A DNA stretch of 64,000 nt from assembly GCA_004194705.1 (NCBI GenBank), contig SADC01000271.1, forward strand, positions 31,774-95,773, given 5' to 3'. Both the position numbers and the translations under genes were made by a program. The notes beneath the pieces were generated by a model, which was not told where the DNA came from, made no database searches, and saw only the letters and a list, made by a program, of their open reading frames with translations. Source of the stretch: Ditylenchus dipsaci (Eukaryota > Nematoda > Chromadorea > Rhabditida > Anguinidae). Shown here in pieces: positions 48,001 through 57,503 of this stretch; the stretch's first letter is position 1, and every line of letters starts with the position of its first letter.

Positions 48001-51000
48001 GAACACCCTCGATTTAGAGTTCGGATCACAGGTTAAGAACAACGTGAACAAGCCATTACAGAATGTGGTCAGCCGTGGAAGGTGGGGGGGGGGGGGGTAG
48101 GTTTGGTATCAAGTGAAGTCTAGCTGTACTTCAACCGTGAAAAATGAAGTTTTGGCTCTGTACAAATAGTGTACTGTGGAAAAAACTTTTGCACTTTTTT
48201 CAAAAAATATGTTTCTAGAGAATCGGGAATTTGGGGTTTTACGCCGAATACCACCTCAACCTTATGTCACAGCTTCTTAAATCAAACATGAGCGCTATAC
48301 AAAAATTGTCTTCAGTGCGCTCGTTTTATTAATCACTAAGTATAAATCAAATGTATTTTAGCTTTTGTCCTCGAGAGTATAATAATAACAGCAACCATTT
48401 TGCAAAGACTTGTGAGCAGTTATACCTTGAGGAATTTGAACAAGAACGACAAGAGAAAGCTAGAAAAACCAAAGAAGCGCATCAAGCAACATTACGAGCG
48501 GAACAGGCGGTTCTTCGTGCAAAAGCAACTGAACAGGCTCGCTTTTTAGCTGAAGCTGAAAAAGCTCGTCGTGTTGAGAAAAATCTTGCGTATGTTTAGT
48601 TTAATTGTAACTGAAATGTATCACCAAATCTCCATAGTTCAGTACCTACTTTATTAATTCCAGTGAAATTCGAAATTGCATTTCTGCTATATTTAAGCAT
48701 TTTAATTTTCTTAACCATACGAAAACATCGGCTCTGTATGTGTTCGCGCAACCCCCGAAAAAATATGCTTCGAGCCCCTAAGTTGATTTTTTTGTGCCAA
48801 AACTCTTAAAATTTTTATTTCTTATCATTTTTTTTATAATATTTCCACGGTCAGTATTAGTTCGTCTTAATGTACGCTGGCCCACCCCGAGCCTAAGGCT
48901 TAAGTAGTTGCAGGTATTTTGTAGTTACATGGCGAGAATTTTTTTAGCAAAAATTTTTTTAGTAAAAAAACTTTTATATTATAAGAAATGAAAACTTTTG
49001 AGAGTTTTGACAAAAAATTACAAAAATAAACAACAGGGGGATCAAGGCATATAGAGTCAAAACATAGATTTCAGCTTTCTAAGTTAAGTTGAGAAATAGG
49101 TTCAGAAATGAAGGGATTTTTTCAGCGATTTTGATATTTAACAATTACCGTATTTCTACTAATAAATCTCGGATCTAAGGATTCGAAATCGTGTTCTTGG
49201 CATTGTGTTTTGACCTACTTTTTCAAGACTGCTCTCAGGTAACTTAGCAGCCATTTTGGGTGCTGAGTTGCCTGAGAGCAGTCATCAAAAAGTGGGTCAA
49301 AAGCACAATGCCAAAACAAGATTTCGAATCCCTAGAAATCCGAGATTTATTAGTAGAAATACGGTGAGCAAAAAAAATCTCAGTCTAAAAAATACTATGT
49401 TCAATGATGTCAGTCTCTTTATGTTTGAAAACATTCCACAAACTTTTATGGCTCGTTGGAAAGCTGAGGTTCACGGCTACTTATTGATAAAAAAAATTGT
49501 ATAATGATTATGCTTTAACACGCGGAGGGCTGAGCGCAGTCAGAGTGGCGTTTTTTTTTCGGAATTCCATATAGATTACGAATCTGCAAAAAAATTGAAA
49601 AAATGTTCCCTCCTGGCGGAACGATGATTAATATTAATTTTACTAGCCAAAATGTTGGTAACCGGGCTTTAAAGATAGATGAGAATGCGAGTTTTTAAAA
49701 GAGGGCTTGTCGTTCTGGGGCTTTTCATAATAAAATGCTAGAGTTTCATCCAAAAAAAAACAATTCTGTCATTTTTTCAAAAACCTCGATTTTTCTTAAA
49801 TACGCGTGTTCTGGCGGTTCGTCCGTGGAACAATTCAAGAAAAGCGGACAGAACTGCACCTAGGGTTGACCAACGGCTATATAGCCGAGATTATAGCCGG
49901 CTATATAGCCGGAATATAGCCGGCTATTTTCTAGAAAATAGCCGATCAGTAAGAAATCGGCTACTTTCTATAGCTGTTATATATATAGCCCTTCTCCACA
50001 AGGGTTCTGTTTGGTTGTGGAAACTGCTTTATTACCAAATACCTTTCAAATTTCTATTTATTGACAACAAAAACTAACATTACATCAACACATATCGAAA
50101 CATTTCAATCAAATTCATCCAAAAACAATTCATCATCCGATACATTTCTTTCATCATAGGCTTCCGATCGTTTCTCTAGCTCATCAGAGCTTGACTCGCG
50201 CACCTTCGTGAAGAGACCGCCGTATTCCAATTGGAGATTGTTCTCGATAAAGACCACTTGGTTAGCAGTGTCGACCTTCATTCTGAAGAATCAATAATGT
50301 CATCATCATTATTTACGGAGAAGATTAAACGCACCAAACTTTTATAGAATCTTAAAGCCCTCGGTTAAAAAATTCTGGCTCTCTTCTCTGTTGATGCTGT
50401 CATCCTTCGCTTTGGCCTTAGGTATCTTCTCTGTTTTGTTCCTTTTTTTCAGCCCTCAGTTTAAAAGGTCCAGACCCGGTCCAGGCTCGGTCCAGGACGC
50501 ACCAACGCACCAAACTGTATTCCTCCTTAGAGAGACCAGTTACGTTCAGTAGGTGCAGCAGTGCTTGAGATGTTGTGGCGCACTTGGACAACTTTGTACA
50601 TAAGAGTTCCTTAATACTAGGCCTTTCACCAAGTTAACGCATCTATAGTGTTGACGGCATTCCAAGCATACCTTTTTTTCTTCAACGGCAAAGACTCCTG
50701 TTCCGGCAAGCCACTGAGCCCACTCCATGATCACCTGAAAATCACGTCTATCAACATATTAATAAAACACATTTTATACATACCTCTCCTTGCCTTCCTG
50801 AAAACACCGGATTTTTGATGCATTTCTTGGTCAGCAGCTCGATTGCCTTCTGCTCTCCTCATTGCTGAGCAAGTGTCCTCTGCCTGACGGTTAAAGTAGA
50901 TCGAGAAGATGTGCCACATCAGTCTTACCGATCTGAAAGCAAGACATAAATAGACATCAATAGACATGATATCATTTCCTGCAGAAGCTACTTCTTGATG

Positions 51001-53202
51001 GATTCTATGAATCACTACCCTCAATTGCAGCTCTCGATTTGCACCTTTGCTTCAGCTCCAAACTTCTTGCAATTCCAAAATATGATAAGTATAAACGATT
51101 TAAATCAAATAAAGTCGAATTGCTTCCAAGTGCTTTTCCATTCTGGTTCGTTCATTTCAGGCCACGCAATACCCAACAAAGATATTCTTTCCATTAGCAT
51201 CTTGCTCTTCTTTGCGATTGAAGTATTAATAATTCCAGCATTATTCGAGCTTTGTTAGCTTCGACATCTAAACAAAAAATATTGAATCAGAGCATAAAAT
51301 CGCTTGGAAGTTGTACACAAGCTATGTTATTAAGTGTAAAACGTGCTAATTTAACTAACGGTCAAAACAATTTTTTTTTGAGAAAATAGCCAAAAATAGC
51401 CGGGAAAAAAATAGCCGGCTATTTTCCAACTCTAACTGCACCAGACAATGCTTCAATTTATAATGGAAAGACGGTTTGAAGTGTTAACCTAAAATCTCTA
51501 AAAAGATTAAAAAAAACATGTTTAAAACACATTTTGATTGAAAATATTTTTCTTCTAGAGAAACCTGAAATTCTGACACGTGGTCGATTTGCTTGCAAAA
51601 CTGCTCTTTGATTTCAAAATTCTCTCAAATTTTAAATTCACTATTTCAAACTCATTAACGGGAAATTCATCATATGAATACGTTTTGTCCTGAAGCGAAT
51701 TTTAAATTCAACAGTAATTTTAAAATTTTAAGTGCAGTTTTGTGAGCAAATCAATTACGTACAACGCGAATCTGGTGTCAGAATGTTAGGTTTCACTGGC
51801 AGAAAAAAAGTTTTAAGTCAAAATATACTCTTAAAACTGTTTATTTTTATTTTTTCACAGGCTTCTGTTTAACACGTTATGTTTAAAGGACCATAATATT
51901 GATGACAATAAAAATTTGGCAAATTCAAATGCGCGCGGTACATTTATGCGGTAGGCCCAGTATTCAAAACTATGTTCAACATTTTTTGTTAGTGGGCCCT
52001 GTGTGATTAGTGGCCCCTTTTATTCCCTTTCTCTCCAATACAACCTTTAATCCTTTTAAATTCAAAAGGCGTCAATTTGAATTTTTAAAATTTTGACTAA
52101 AAAACCATGATACAGTTTCCTGTGTTTCAAAAATTTTTTATAGGATACTATCCAAATAATTTAGCTACATTCCATGTGGTTTAAATACTACTCAAGTGTT
52201 TTAAGTACCGTATAGGAGGTTTAGGTACCCTCCAGGTAGTTTGGGTACCATCCCGGTGGTTTGGATACCATCCAAATGATTTAGGTACCGTTTAGATAGT
52301 TTGGGTAGCCTCCAGCTAGTTTGGGTACCATGCAGGTGGTTCGGATACAATTGAGATGGTTCTGGTAGTATAAGGTGGACACAATTCTTAAAAACAACCC
52401 TTAAGCAGTCATTTAACTTACCGTATATTCTATATTAGAAGGCCCGGGCCTTCTATTTTTCAACCCTAAAAAAGTCGGAAAAAATTTGGGTCGATTTTGA
52501 GATTTTTGCGTGCTCAACCAAAATTTTAAAAGTGGAATCAGGTAAGCTCGCGCTAACTAAGAAAACGCGAAAAACAGATTTGCGAATTTCTTTTTCTAGG
52601 CTGATATATAGGTCCTCAAGGGAGGCCTTCTATTAGAGAGGGGCCTTCTAATAGAGAATATACGGTAATGTCTGAAGGCAAAAATTCAAATGTGGGTAAA
52701 AAAAGTAAAAAATAACAACTTTCCTTTCAAGACAACAACATAAAAACAATAAAAAAAATATGTAAAAAGTGACCCAAGTGTTGTTTGGTGCAGTCTTGTC
52801 GGCTCTTTTCAAATGGTGTGAAATGTTTCGCGAACTTACTTGAAAAATGAGACGATTCAAAAGAAACTGCTTCTCCCTCCGTCTTTTCTTTTTGAAACGC
52901 ACTGGTATGCCAATTTATATATTAGGTGCTGGAGTTAATAAATTAGGTACTTAATTTTTTAATTCGAGTTTATCTGTTTGATTTTATTCCAAGAATAATT
53001 GAATAAATTTAGGGACAATCGTCTTTCTGAAAAGGCTATAGCGAAATTAAGAAAATGTGCCAGATGTGGTACACCAGTTGAAAAAAATGGTGGATGCAAC
53101 CATATGACGTGTAAGCCTCCTGGAGGTTGTGGATCAGAGTTTTGCTTTGCTTGTGGAGCCATCTGGAGTTATTCTCATAACTGTAGATCGAATTGGTTTT
53201 GA
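36016..53202 (+). CDS. Multi-KH RING-IBR-RING (RBR) E3 ubiquitin ligase
   Basis: Exon blocks: 36016-36141, 36558-36645, 40643-41370, 44329-44477, 44564 to about 44728, 45404-45760, 47248-47428, 48362-48589, 53013-53202. Most phases agree. The first half holds three KH-type folds (GxxG loops near 40.83, 41.10 and 41.36 kb; e.g. GAGAKNHKAIQDHYGIRIF and LMGVGGSEQKRLKEKLG) and a possible fourth around 44.6-45.5 kb. Then RING1 (FECSICCDAFP ... HSFCVGC), IBR (CAACDYVL ... FTCPLCHRIQCRFCPREY), a charged coiled coil (EQERQEKARKTKEAHQA ...) and RING2 (CARCGTPVEKNGGCNHMTC ... FCFACGAIW). RBR ligases pass ubiquitin through a RING2 cysteine. RING1/IBR order and CRFC..H..CEQ spacing recall RNF216. KH domains suggest RNA binding. 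Three or four one-base shifts in the KH exons all fit shortened homopolymers; the RBR exons are intact. The N-terminal exon(s) are not found. Introns hold many transposons. Confidence 0.82.
36782..37035. repeat. Palindromic MITE in KH-RBR intron
   Basis: Arms of about 100 bases mirrored around 36.91 kb (e.g. gccattatttggctacaaac, gttgataggcatttttatca). No ORF. Confidence 0.8.
37125..37534. repeat. Direct repeats of a 90-base segment
   Basis: A segment around 'ttttcagtatacaaaaattg tcacag' occurs at 35285, 37140 and 37443; the first and third continue identically through 'ctctcaatcttgagagg'. Three direct copies with no terminal repeats of their own. Confidence 0.55.
37740..37903. mobile_element. 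TACCGTA-type MITE
   Basis: Starts taccgtatattctctattaa and ends ttaataaagaatatacggta; inner 'aggccccctct'/'aggccccgggcc'. Inserted in the hAT-like element at 37535. Confidence 0.7.
37974..38172 (-). pseudogene. Unidentified gene fragment, last exon
   Basis: Open minus-strand frame with a plausible acceptor (ttatgaag) and a natural stop: starts RSLKRLGLKFLALLGNYIAT, passes GYPLFKDDDEKNQRIVDDH and ends KKKSKRLIEKIKTVD. Sixty-plus residues with a biased basic tail, unlike the random frames nearby. I do not recognise the family. It lies between hAT-like TIRs, so a captured host exon is the simplest reading. Confidence 0.45.
38515..39315. other. Intronic gene-free stretch
   Basis: A pogo-like end (gcagtccactctcgatataa) at 38629 and the mirrored partner are only partly kept. 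Nothing else recognised. Confidence 0.35.
39316..39392 (+). other. tRNA-like sequence
   Basis: An A-box-like TGGCGCAGTGCG at 39325 and an exact B box GGTTCGATCCC at 39373 lie at tRNA-like spacing. The acceptor ends do not pair and there is no good anticodon arm, so it is a tRNA-derived repeat or decayed tRNA, not a supported gene. Confidence 0.4.
39428..39880. mobile_element. TIR element, 'gtcacagattt' arms
   Basis: Arms ggcaatactttttttgtcac and its near complement, continuing with three copies of ctgtcacagatt in each. The mirrored long frames on both strands come from this symmetry and the interior is not a recognised gene. Confidence 0.65.
39906..40360. mobile_element. TIR MITE with 8-base duplication
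   Basis: Ends GGTGGAGTGATGATTTGGCG and ...CGCCAGATCATCACCTTACC; exact 8-base flanks aggtaatt at 39898-39905 and 40361-40368. Almost entirely palindromic, with a 'ttctgacagcagattcgtg' inner element. Confidence 0.75.
41935..42294 (+). CDS. Unidentified small coding region in the TIMM23 element
   Basis: Plus-strand frame starting MSAEIPPDQTLAKKRSQVWI and continuing TVDELTDVFGEKIVKCKEH. A good donor (aacaa|gtgtgtgc) and acceptor (gcttttcag) at about 42.07-42.11 kb suggest a 44-base intron, so the true protein is probably short and differs from the uninterrupted frame. I do not recognise it. It converges on TIMM23 and could be the 3' neighbour captured with it. Confidence 0.35.
   Translation: MSAEIPPDQTLAKKRSQVWITVDELTDVFGEKIVKCKEHSKDSNNKCVLLLTIMFYSCFSETPRFDGALAANVVIPLISITAFQIIWSFFFGFGKLRDIVIKNGLAFVLSPHFFLFFEF
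42517..43296 (-). CDS. TIMM23: Mitochondrial import inner membrane translocase Tim23
   Basis: Tim23 forms, with Tim17, the inner-membrane channel for presequence proteins. Four exons (minus): 43296-43162, 43109-42930, 42874-42625, 42566-42517; all phases join with no stop and give 204 residues (human 209). The N-terminal part (about 65 residues) is the intermembrane-space region, with MTPYLQMDPSIPRF matching the family SPYLNVDPRYL. Then GRGKFELVLGQIG opens the Tim17/22/23 domain; glycine-rich membrane segments follow (VVVGGAFGVNCARG; DDDLNSIAAAAMAGALFR; GLRSSLVGSGATM). The upstream cttttag before the ATG may be a 5' UTR or trans-splice acceptor. It is intact in sequence although it lies inside a hAT-like element in another gene's intron. 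Whether it is expressed, or the only copy, cannot be told here. Confidence 0.93.
44745..44913. mobile_element. TIR MITE, 'ttctgacagtcagaa' ends
   Basis: Ends ttctgacagtcagaaagcgc and ...gcgctttctgacta; inner gactgtcagaaat/tctgacagtcagaaaattt. It immediately follows a KH-RBR exon and makes the exact donor site there unclear. Confidence 0.7.
44915..45262. mobile_element. pogo-like element with a perfect inner palindrome
   Basis: Left end CAGTCAAACCTCGATTTAGT preceded by TA. The segment 44986-45262 is an almost perfect inverted repeat centred near 45.13 kb, so the same peptide-like frame appears on both strands. No transposase. Related fragments at 19.7-20.0 and 57.5-58.3 kb. Confidence 0.7.
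45832..47247. repeat. Repeat-filled KH-RBR intron
   Basis: Contains a palindrome 46105-46185 (agatgcgcacac mirrored about gcccccttgggg), the dispersed 'tatgcataccagagtttctt' repeat, and a mirrored pair at 46730-47060 (tctctgttgatgctgtcat; gcgaggga; gaaaaaaaggaac). A relative of the latter is at 50.35-50.46 kb. A TACCGTA-type end lies at 47.17 kb. No host exon. Confidence 0.55.
47724..48052. mobile_element. TIR MITE with cgaactctaactcga palindromes
   Basis: Ends cttgttcacgttgttcgagt and ...gaacaacgtgaacaag; inner copies of gttagagtt/aactctaac. No ORF. In a KH-RBR intron. Confidence 0.7.
49147..49365. mobile_element. TACCGTA-type palindromic MITE
   Basis: Starts accgtatttctactaataaa and ends with its complement; inner second palindrome with 'tggcattgtgttttgacc' and 'gctctcaggtaactta' arms. 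In a KH-RBR intron. Confidence 0.75.
49861..51434. mobile_element. hAT-like element with spliced gene remnants
   Basis: Ends TAGGGTTGACCAACGGCTAT and ...CGGCTATTTTCCAACTCTA; exact 8-base duplications actgcacc at 49853-49860 and 51435-51442. Subterminal gccggctat palindromes at both ends. No transposase. The interior has exon-like pieces on the minus strand separated by intron-like joints. In an intron of the KH-RBR gene. Confidence 0.85.
50105..51260 (-). pseudogene. Unidentified spliced gene, damaged copy
   Basis: Minus-strand exon-like blocks in order: about 51.20-51.10 kb (MLMERISLLGIAWPEMNEPE...), about 50.95-50.78 kb (AIELLTKKCIKNPVFSGRQG then E), 50.74-50.67 kb (VIMEWAQWLAGTGVFAVEEK), about 50.64-50.51 kb (PSIKELLCTKLSKCATTSQA, then LLHLLNVTGLSKEEY) and 50281-50105 (MKVDTANQVVFIENNLQLEY ... 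SDDELFLDEFD, stop). The middle joint (GRQGE to VIMEW) is phase-consistent. Other joints need frameshifts or have stops, so the copy is broken or misread. A retrotransposon-derived or random origin is unlikely given the clean small introns. I do not recognise the protein. Confidence 0.5.
51435..52417. repeat. Repeats in KH-RBR intron
   Basis: 51560-51785 is a 'ttctgacac' TIR MITE (aaattctgacacgtggtcga and ...ctggtgtcagaatgtt). 51935-52110 is a reverse copy of the dispersed 'ctatgttcaac / ggcccactaa' repeat. 52141-52375 is a tandem of about ten 20-23 base units like gtttgggtaccatccaggtg. Confidence 0.6.
52418..52668. mobile_element. TACCGTA-type MITE
   Basis: Starts ttaccgtatattctatatta and ends taatagagaatatacggtaa; inner gaaggcccgggcc and gaggggccttc. 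In a KH-RBR intron. Confidence 0.75.
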
Positions 53203-53718
53203 TATTAATAGAGTTTTTTATTTGAAATACCGAATGGCTTTTACATATTTTTTGAATAAATTTACATATTTCATTGCATACATTTGGATAAAACAGTGAG
53301 GAGAAGTAACAACTTCTAAGTCAGACCTCAAATCTTTGTTTTAGTAGCGAGTTAAAAAATGGCACAAAAGTAAAATCTATAAAAAAAAGCTTTTGCTTGA
53401 GTACACTATGAGGCCTCAAAACACTTAGGAATGATGTTTTTAACGTTTTGGCACTTTAACGTGTTTTAGGACATCTTCAGAAAAAATAGGTTTAATGTCA
53501 CTTTAGTGATCCAATGGCAGTTCAATAGTTTAAAATATCGTGAGTTTTTCACTTCTATCTCTAATTCCTCAACTCTTATGAAAAATTATGAATGATAATT
53601 CGTTGAGATTCTTAGACTTAGGGCTTCAAAATTTAAAAATTACTTTAAAGAAATTGAGTTTTCATCTTGTTTGAGCGGTCTAGGAACTTTTCGGACACCT
53701 TAACTTTTTAAATTACCG

Positions 53719-54196
53719 TACCGTATTTTCTCTATTAATTACACCGGGGTTATTATTTTTCAACCCCTGAAAAATCGAAAAAAAATTATTTTGATTTTGA
53801 GATTTTTGGGTGCTCAACCAAAATCTAAAAATTGGAATCAACTAAGCTCGTGGTGATTAAGAAAACGCAAAAAACCGATCTGCAAAATATTTTTTTTGAG
53901 CTGAGATACAGGGTGCCTATGGGGGGTAATTAATACAGAGGGGATAATTTAGAGAAAATACGGTATTTCTTTTAATAAAACGGCCGGTCGCCTTATTTTT
54001 TGGGTGCCCGAAAATCCGGAAAATTGAGGTTGATTTCAAGGTTTTTTGGAGAAAAAATCCAAAACTCAAAAAGTGGAATCATTAGAGCTCATGGGAGTTG
54101 ATAAAACGTTAAAACAGAACAATAAATTGCTTATTCTAGACTGAGATCCGGGTTCTCAAAGTCGAGGTGCCGTCTTATTAGAGGAAAAACGGTATT
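53719..54196. mobile_element. Two abutting TACCGTA-type MITEs
   Basis: First copy about 53719-53965 (…ccgtattttctctattaatt ... agagaaaatacggta), second about 53959-54196 (tacggtatttcttttaataa ... attagaggaaaaacggta). Both have family-typical middles (gaaaaatcgaaaaa, tgctcaacc, gaatca.ctaagctc). They share one end. Confidence 0.65.
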
Positions 54197-54517
54197 ACGT
54201 TTGTTCTGGGTAATGCAGAATTCTGTTACTTTTTTGAATCTAAATCTTTAAATTCTAAATTTGTTTTCGAATGGTATATAACATGTTCAGTAGAAAAAAA
54301 TTTCCAAAGCCAAAGTCATTTTTACTGAAAATGGGCAAAATCTTTAGATAGCCAACAAAAAAACTCAACTTGTATCTTTAACGGCTGTTTACGGTTTCAA
54401 ACGAATTCTGATCTCTCCTCTTTCGGTTGAAAAATATCTCATCAAAACACTGCAAATTCAGAAGTTATGACTAAAACAAATAGTCGGAAAAATTTGGCCA
54501 ACCCTGTAGTTTTGGAC

Positions 54518-56030
54518 GGGCAAAGCTTTCCTTGCTGCTAAAGACTTCTTTTTGCTCCCAAAGGACTTTTTTTTGCTGCTAATTTTTTTGCTGCAAAAAG
54601 ACTTTTTTTTGCTCCCAAAGGACTTTTTTTTGCTGCTAATTTTGTCTGCTGCAAAAAGACTTTTTTTTGCTCCAAGAAGACTTTTTTTGCTGCTAAAATA
54701 CTTTTTTTGCTGCAAAAAGACTTCTTTTTGCTCCCAAAGGACTTTTTTTGCTGCTAATTTTGTCTGCTGCAAAAAGACTTTTTTTTTGCTCCAAGAAGAC
54801 TTTTTTTTGCTGCTAAAATACTTTTTTTGCTGCAAAAAGACTTCTTTTTGCTCCCAAAGGACTTTTTTTTGCTGCTAATTTTTTTGCTGCAAAAGACTTT
54901 TTTTGCTGCAAAAAGACTTTTTTTTGCTCCCAAAGGACTTTTTTTTGCTGCTAATTTTGTCTGCTGCAAAAAGACTTTTTTGCTAAAAAAGACTTTTTTT
55001 GCTGCTAAAATACTTTTTTTGCTGCAAATATTGTTTTGCTTCACATGCCTTCTCCGCAACATTTCCACTAGAAATATCAATTATTATACCTATTTTGCGG
55101 TCAATTTGTCCACAAAACTTTTATTATTTCTTAGGAACGAATAAACCATGCTATACAACCCAAAATTGTGTGCTGAAAACAGTTTGTTGAGACCGAAATT
55201 CTGTTTTGACTAACTAGAATCTCAATACTCGGGTTATTCATGAAAAAACAGTACCCACTTTAAGGTAGTCGCGTCATATGCACTTGGACGGGGGGGGGGG
55301 CGCACTTTATGTTGATTTGAGAAAAGTGTTTAAACATCTGCTAAGTAACTTTTTTACGCTCAGAATGATTTAAAGCTATTTTCTGACACCTTCCTAAATG
55401 AAAAATCAATTTTTTGGAAAAAAATTCAACCAAAATTTAAGTTTTTATTTAATTTTTGCCCTTGAAATGCATAAATACCAGGTAGTCGACCTTAAAATTA
55501 AGGGAATCATTCAGACTGAGGATGTATATAATTATATCATGCCTAGAGCAGTGCCTTGAGGATTTAGTGTGTATAAATTTAGTGTGTATGAAAAGTCGTT
55601 TTTGCCGCGAAATTTTTAGGCGGTACTTAAGTTGTTCAGCGGACCCCACCTGGAGAATAAGGAACTACCTAGGTTTCGAAAGTGTGATTAATTGATCTGT
55701 GGACGAATTGACGTGTGGACGAATTGGCGAATGCACGAATTGACTGTGGACGCATTGACTGTAAACGAATTGACCGCAAAATATGTATAATAATTGATAT
55801 TTCTAGTGAAAAATGCTGCGAAGAAGGCATGTGAAGCAAAACAATATTTGCAGCAAAAAAAGTATTTTAGCAGCAAAAAAAAGTATTTTAGCAGCAAAAA
55901 AAATCTTTTTGCAGCAAAAAAAGTCTTTTTGGCGCAAAAAAAAGTCTTTTTGCAGCAAAAAAAATTAGCAGCAAAAAAAGTCCTTTGGGAGCAAAAAGAA
56001 GTCTTTTAGCAGCAAGGAAAAGCTTTGCCC
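54518..56030. mobile_element. MULE-like foldback element, TTTTTTTGCTGC arrays
   Basis: Ends GGGCAAAGCTTTCCTTGCTG and its complement (one extra T), exact 9-base duplications gttttggac at 54509-54517 and 56031-56039. A 9-base TSD and GGG start fit Mutator-like elements. The left arm has about 15 units of ttttttttgctgctaa / ttgctcccaaaggac. The right arm has fewer. The interior is also mirrored (caattattatacctattttgc). The lysine/phenylalanine-rich frames are artefacts of the array. Confidence 0.88.
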
Positions 56031-56039
56031 GTTTTGGAC

Positions 56040-57503
56040 TATGTTTCTCGGTCACGTTTTTCATTTTTTTGATCTTTTCTGGCGTTTTAAAGGAAACTTT
56101 TAAAAAGCTCTCTCTCTGTTACGTTGTAGCACAGAACCTTGACTATCGTCGATAAAATGAAATCTCAGAATGAGGGTATTGGTCGGTGTTTAACGATTTT
56201 AGATAAAGATGCAGAAAATCAAGACGACAAAAACACGGTAATTCAGTAAATTGAAATGTCTTTGTCTCGAAAATGATTGAAACTTATATTCAATTTTTAT
56301 TTTCTTTGTGTGTGGCGGACACTCAGAGGGGTGGTCAAATAAGGTAAGTAGGTAGCCAGGTAGAGTAGCTAGGTGGTCACTGGGGTAGGGAGGGGTACAG
56401 TCAGGTTTTTTGAAAGTTTCCGAAAACGAAAAGAAGCGTAAGTTTTTCTGTAGTTACAAAAATTTGACGTTTTTAACCAGGCGGTCTTGAAGCGCCAATT
56501 AAACTTGTATTCAAATTCATAAAAATGCTAGCAACATAATATATAAATACCGATTTTTCTAGCAATGTTACAACACTTATCTACGTTTGCAAATTTTTTT
56601 GATTAGACACAATTTTGAGCACAAATATAATATCTTTTTTGTTTATCTTCAAAGACACATTTCACACCATGATGGTGTCAGAGAAGAAGACATTGCTCTT
56701 AATACTCTCATGATGTTTTGAGACCTACATTTGCAGAACTTCAACAATCTACAATATTTACTGAGTGTGTCAACATGAGTTATTCAATAAATTACATTAC
56801 TTTGATTTTTGCTTCAATATTTTTATTTACGTTAAAAATCTAAATCACTTTAAATTACTTTATAGAAAACCATTCTAGAAACCACTTTAAATATAGAAAA
56901 ATATCGAACCTGACGATGCCCATTAATATTAAGTAGGAAAAATTAAGGTCGAGCACGATCCGCGCCGGCGCGTTTATTTTTTGGATCTCCAAAAATCGGA
57001 AAAATTCGAGGTCCATCTCGATATTTTCGGGCGAAAATCCAAAAAAGAGAATCGGTAGAGCTTTCGGGAGTCAAGATGCAAAAAAAGAATGCAAAGAAGA
57101 ACAGATCAAAACAAAATTTCTGCTCCGTGATACAAACCCTCAAAGTCAGGGGGCGCGTTCATTGGAGGGGACGCAATAATTAGAGGAAATACGGTGAGTA
57201 ACAATTTCGATTAAAAATTCATACAGAGGCTTTTTTGCTCAGCTTCGGTGAAAAACCCAAAACCGACCTTAAAATGCATTAAATTAACCATCTACCTTTC
57301 GGTGGTGGCAGCCATTTTTAAAAAAATAGAAAAATTTTAATTCAGAAAAGTAAAGAAATTCTTTTTGTCTTGCTAGGGAGAAAAAAAAAGGAGAGAGAAG
57401 AAGAGAGAAGAGAAAAACAAGGGAGAGAAAAACATGTAAGGGATATTTCGAGTTATTCTTAAAAAATGTGAGAGGAGTGGGCTAATCTAAAAAGTACTGT
57501 ATT
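56040..57503. other. Gene-free stretch
   Basis: No exon recognised. 56.34-56.40 kb has a short ggtaggtag run and 57.37-57.43 kb a GA-rich run (gagagaag units). A TACCGTA-type end (attagaggaaatacggtg) at 57.18 kb pairs loosely with 56.97 kb. Confidence 0.4.

Noticed and set aside
54458..55144. Long overlapping Lys/Phe/Ser-rich frames on both strands
   Set aside because: They read through tandem TTTTTTTGCTGCTAA units of a transposon arm; composition and frame redundancy show they are repeat by-products.
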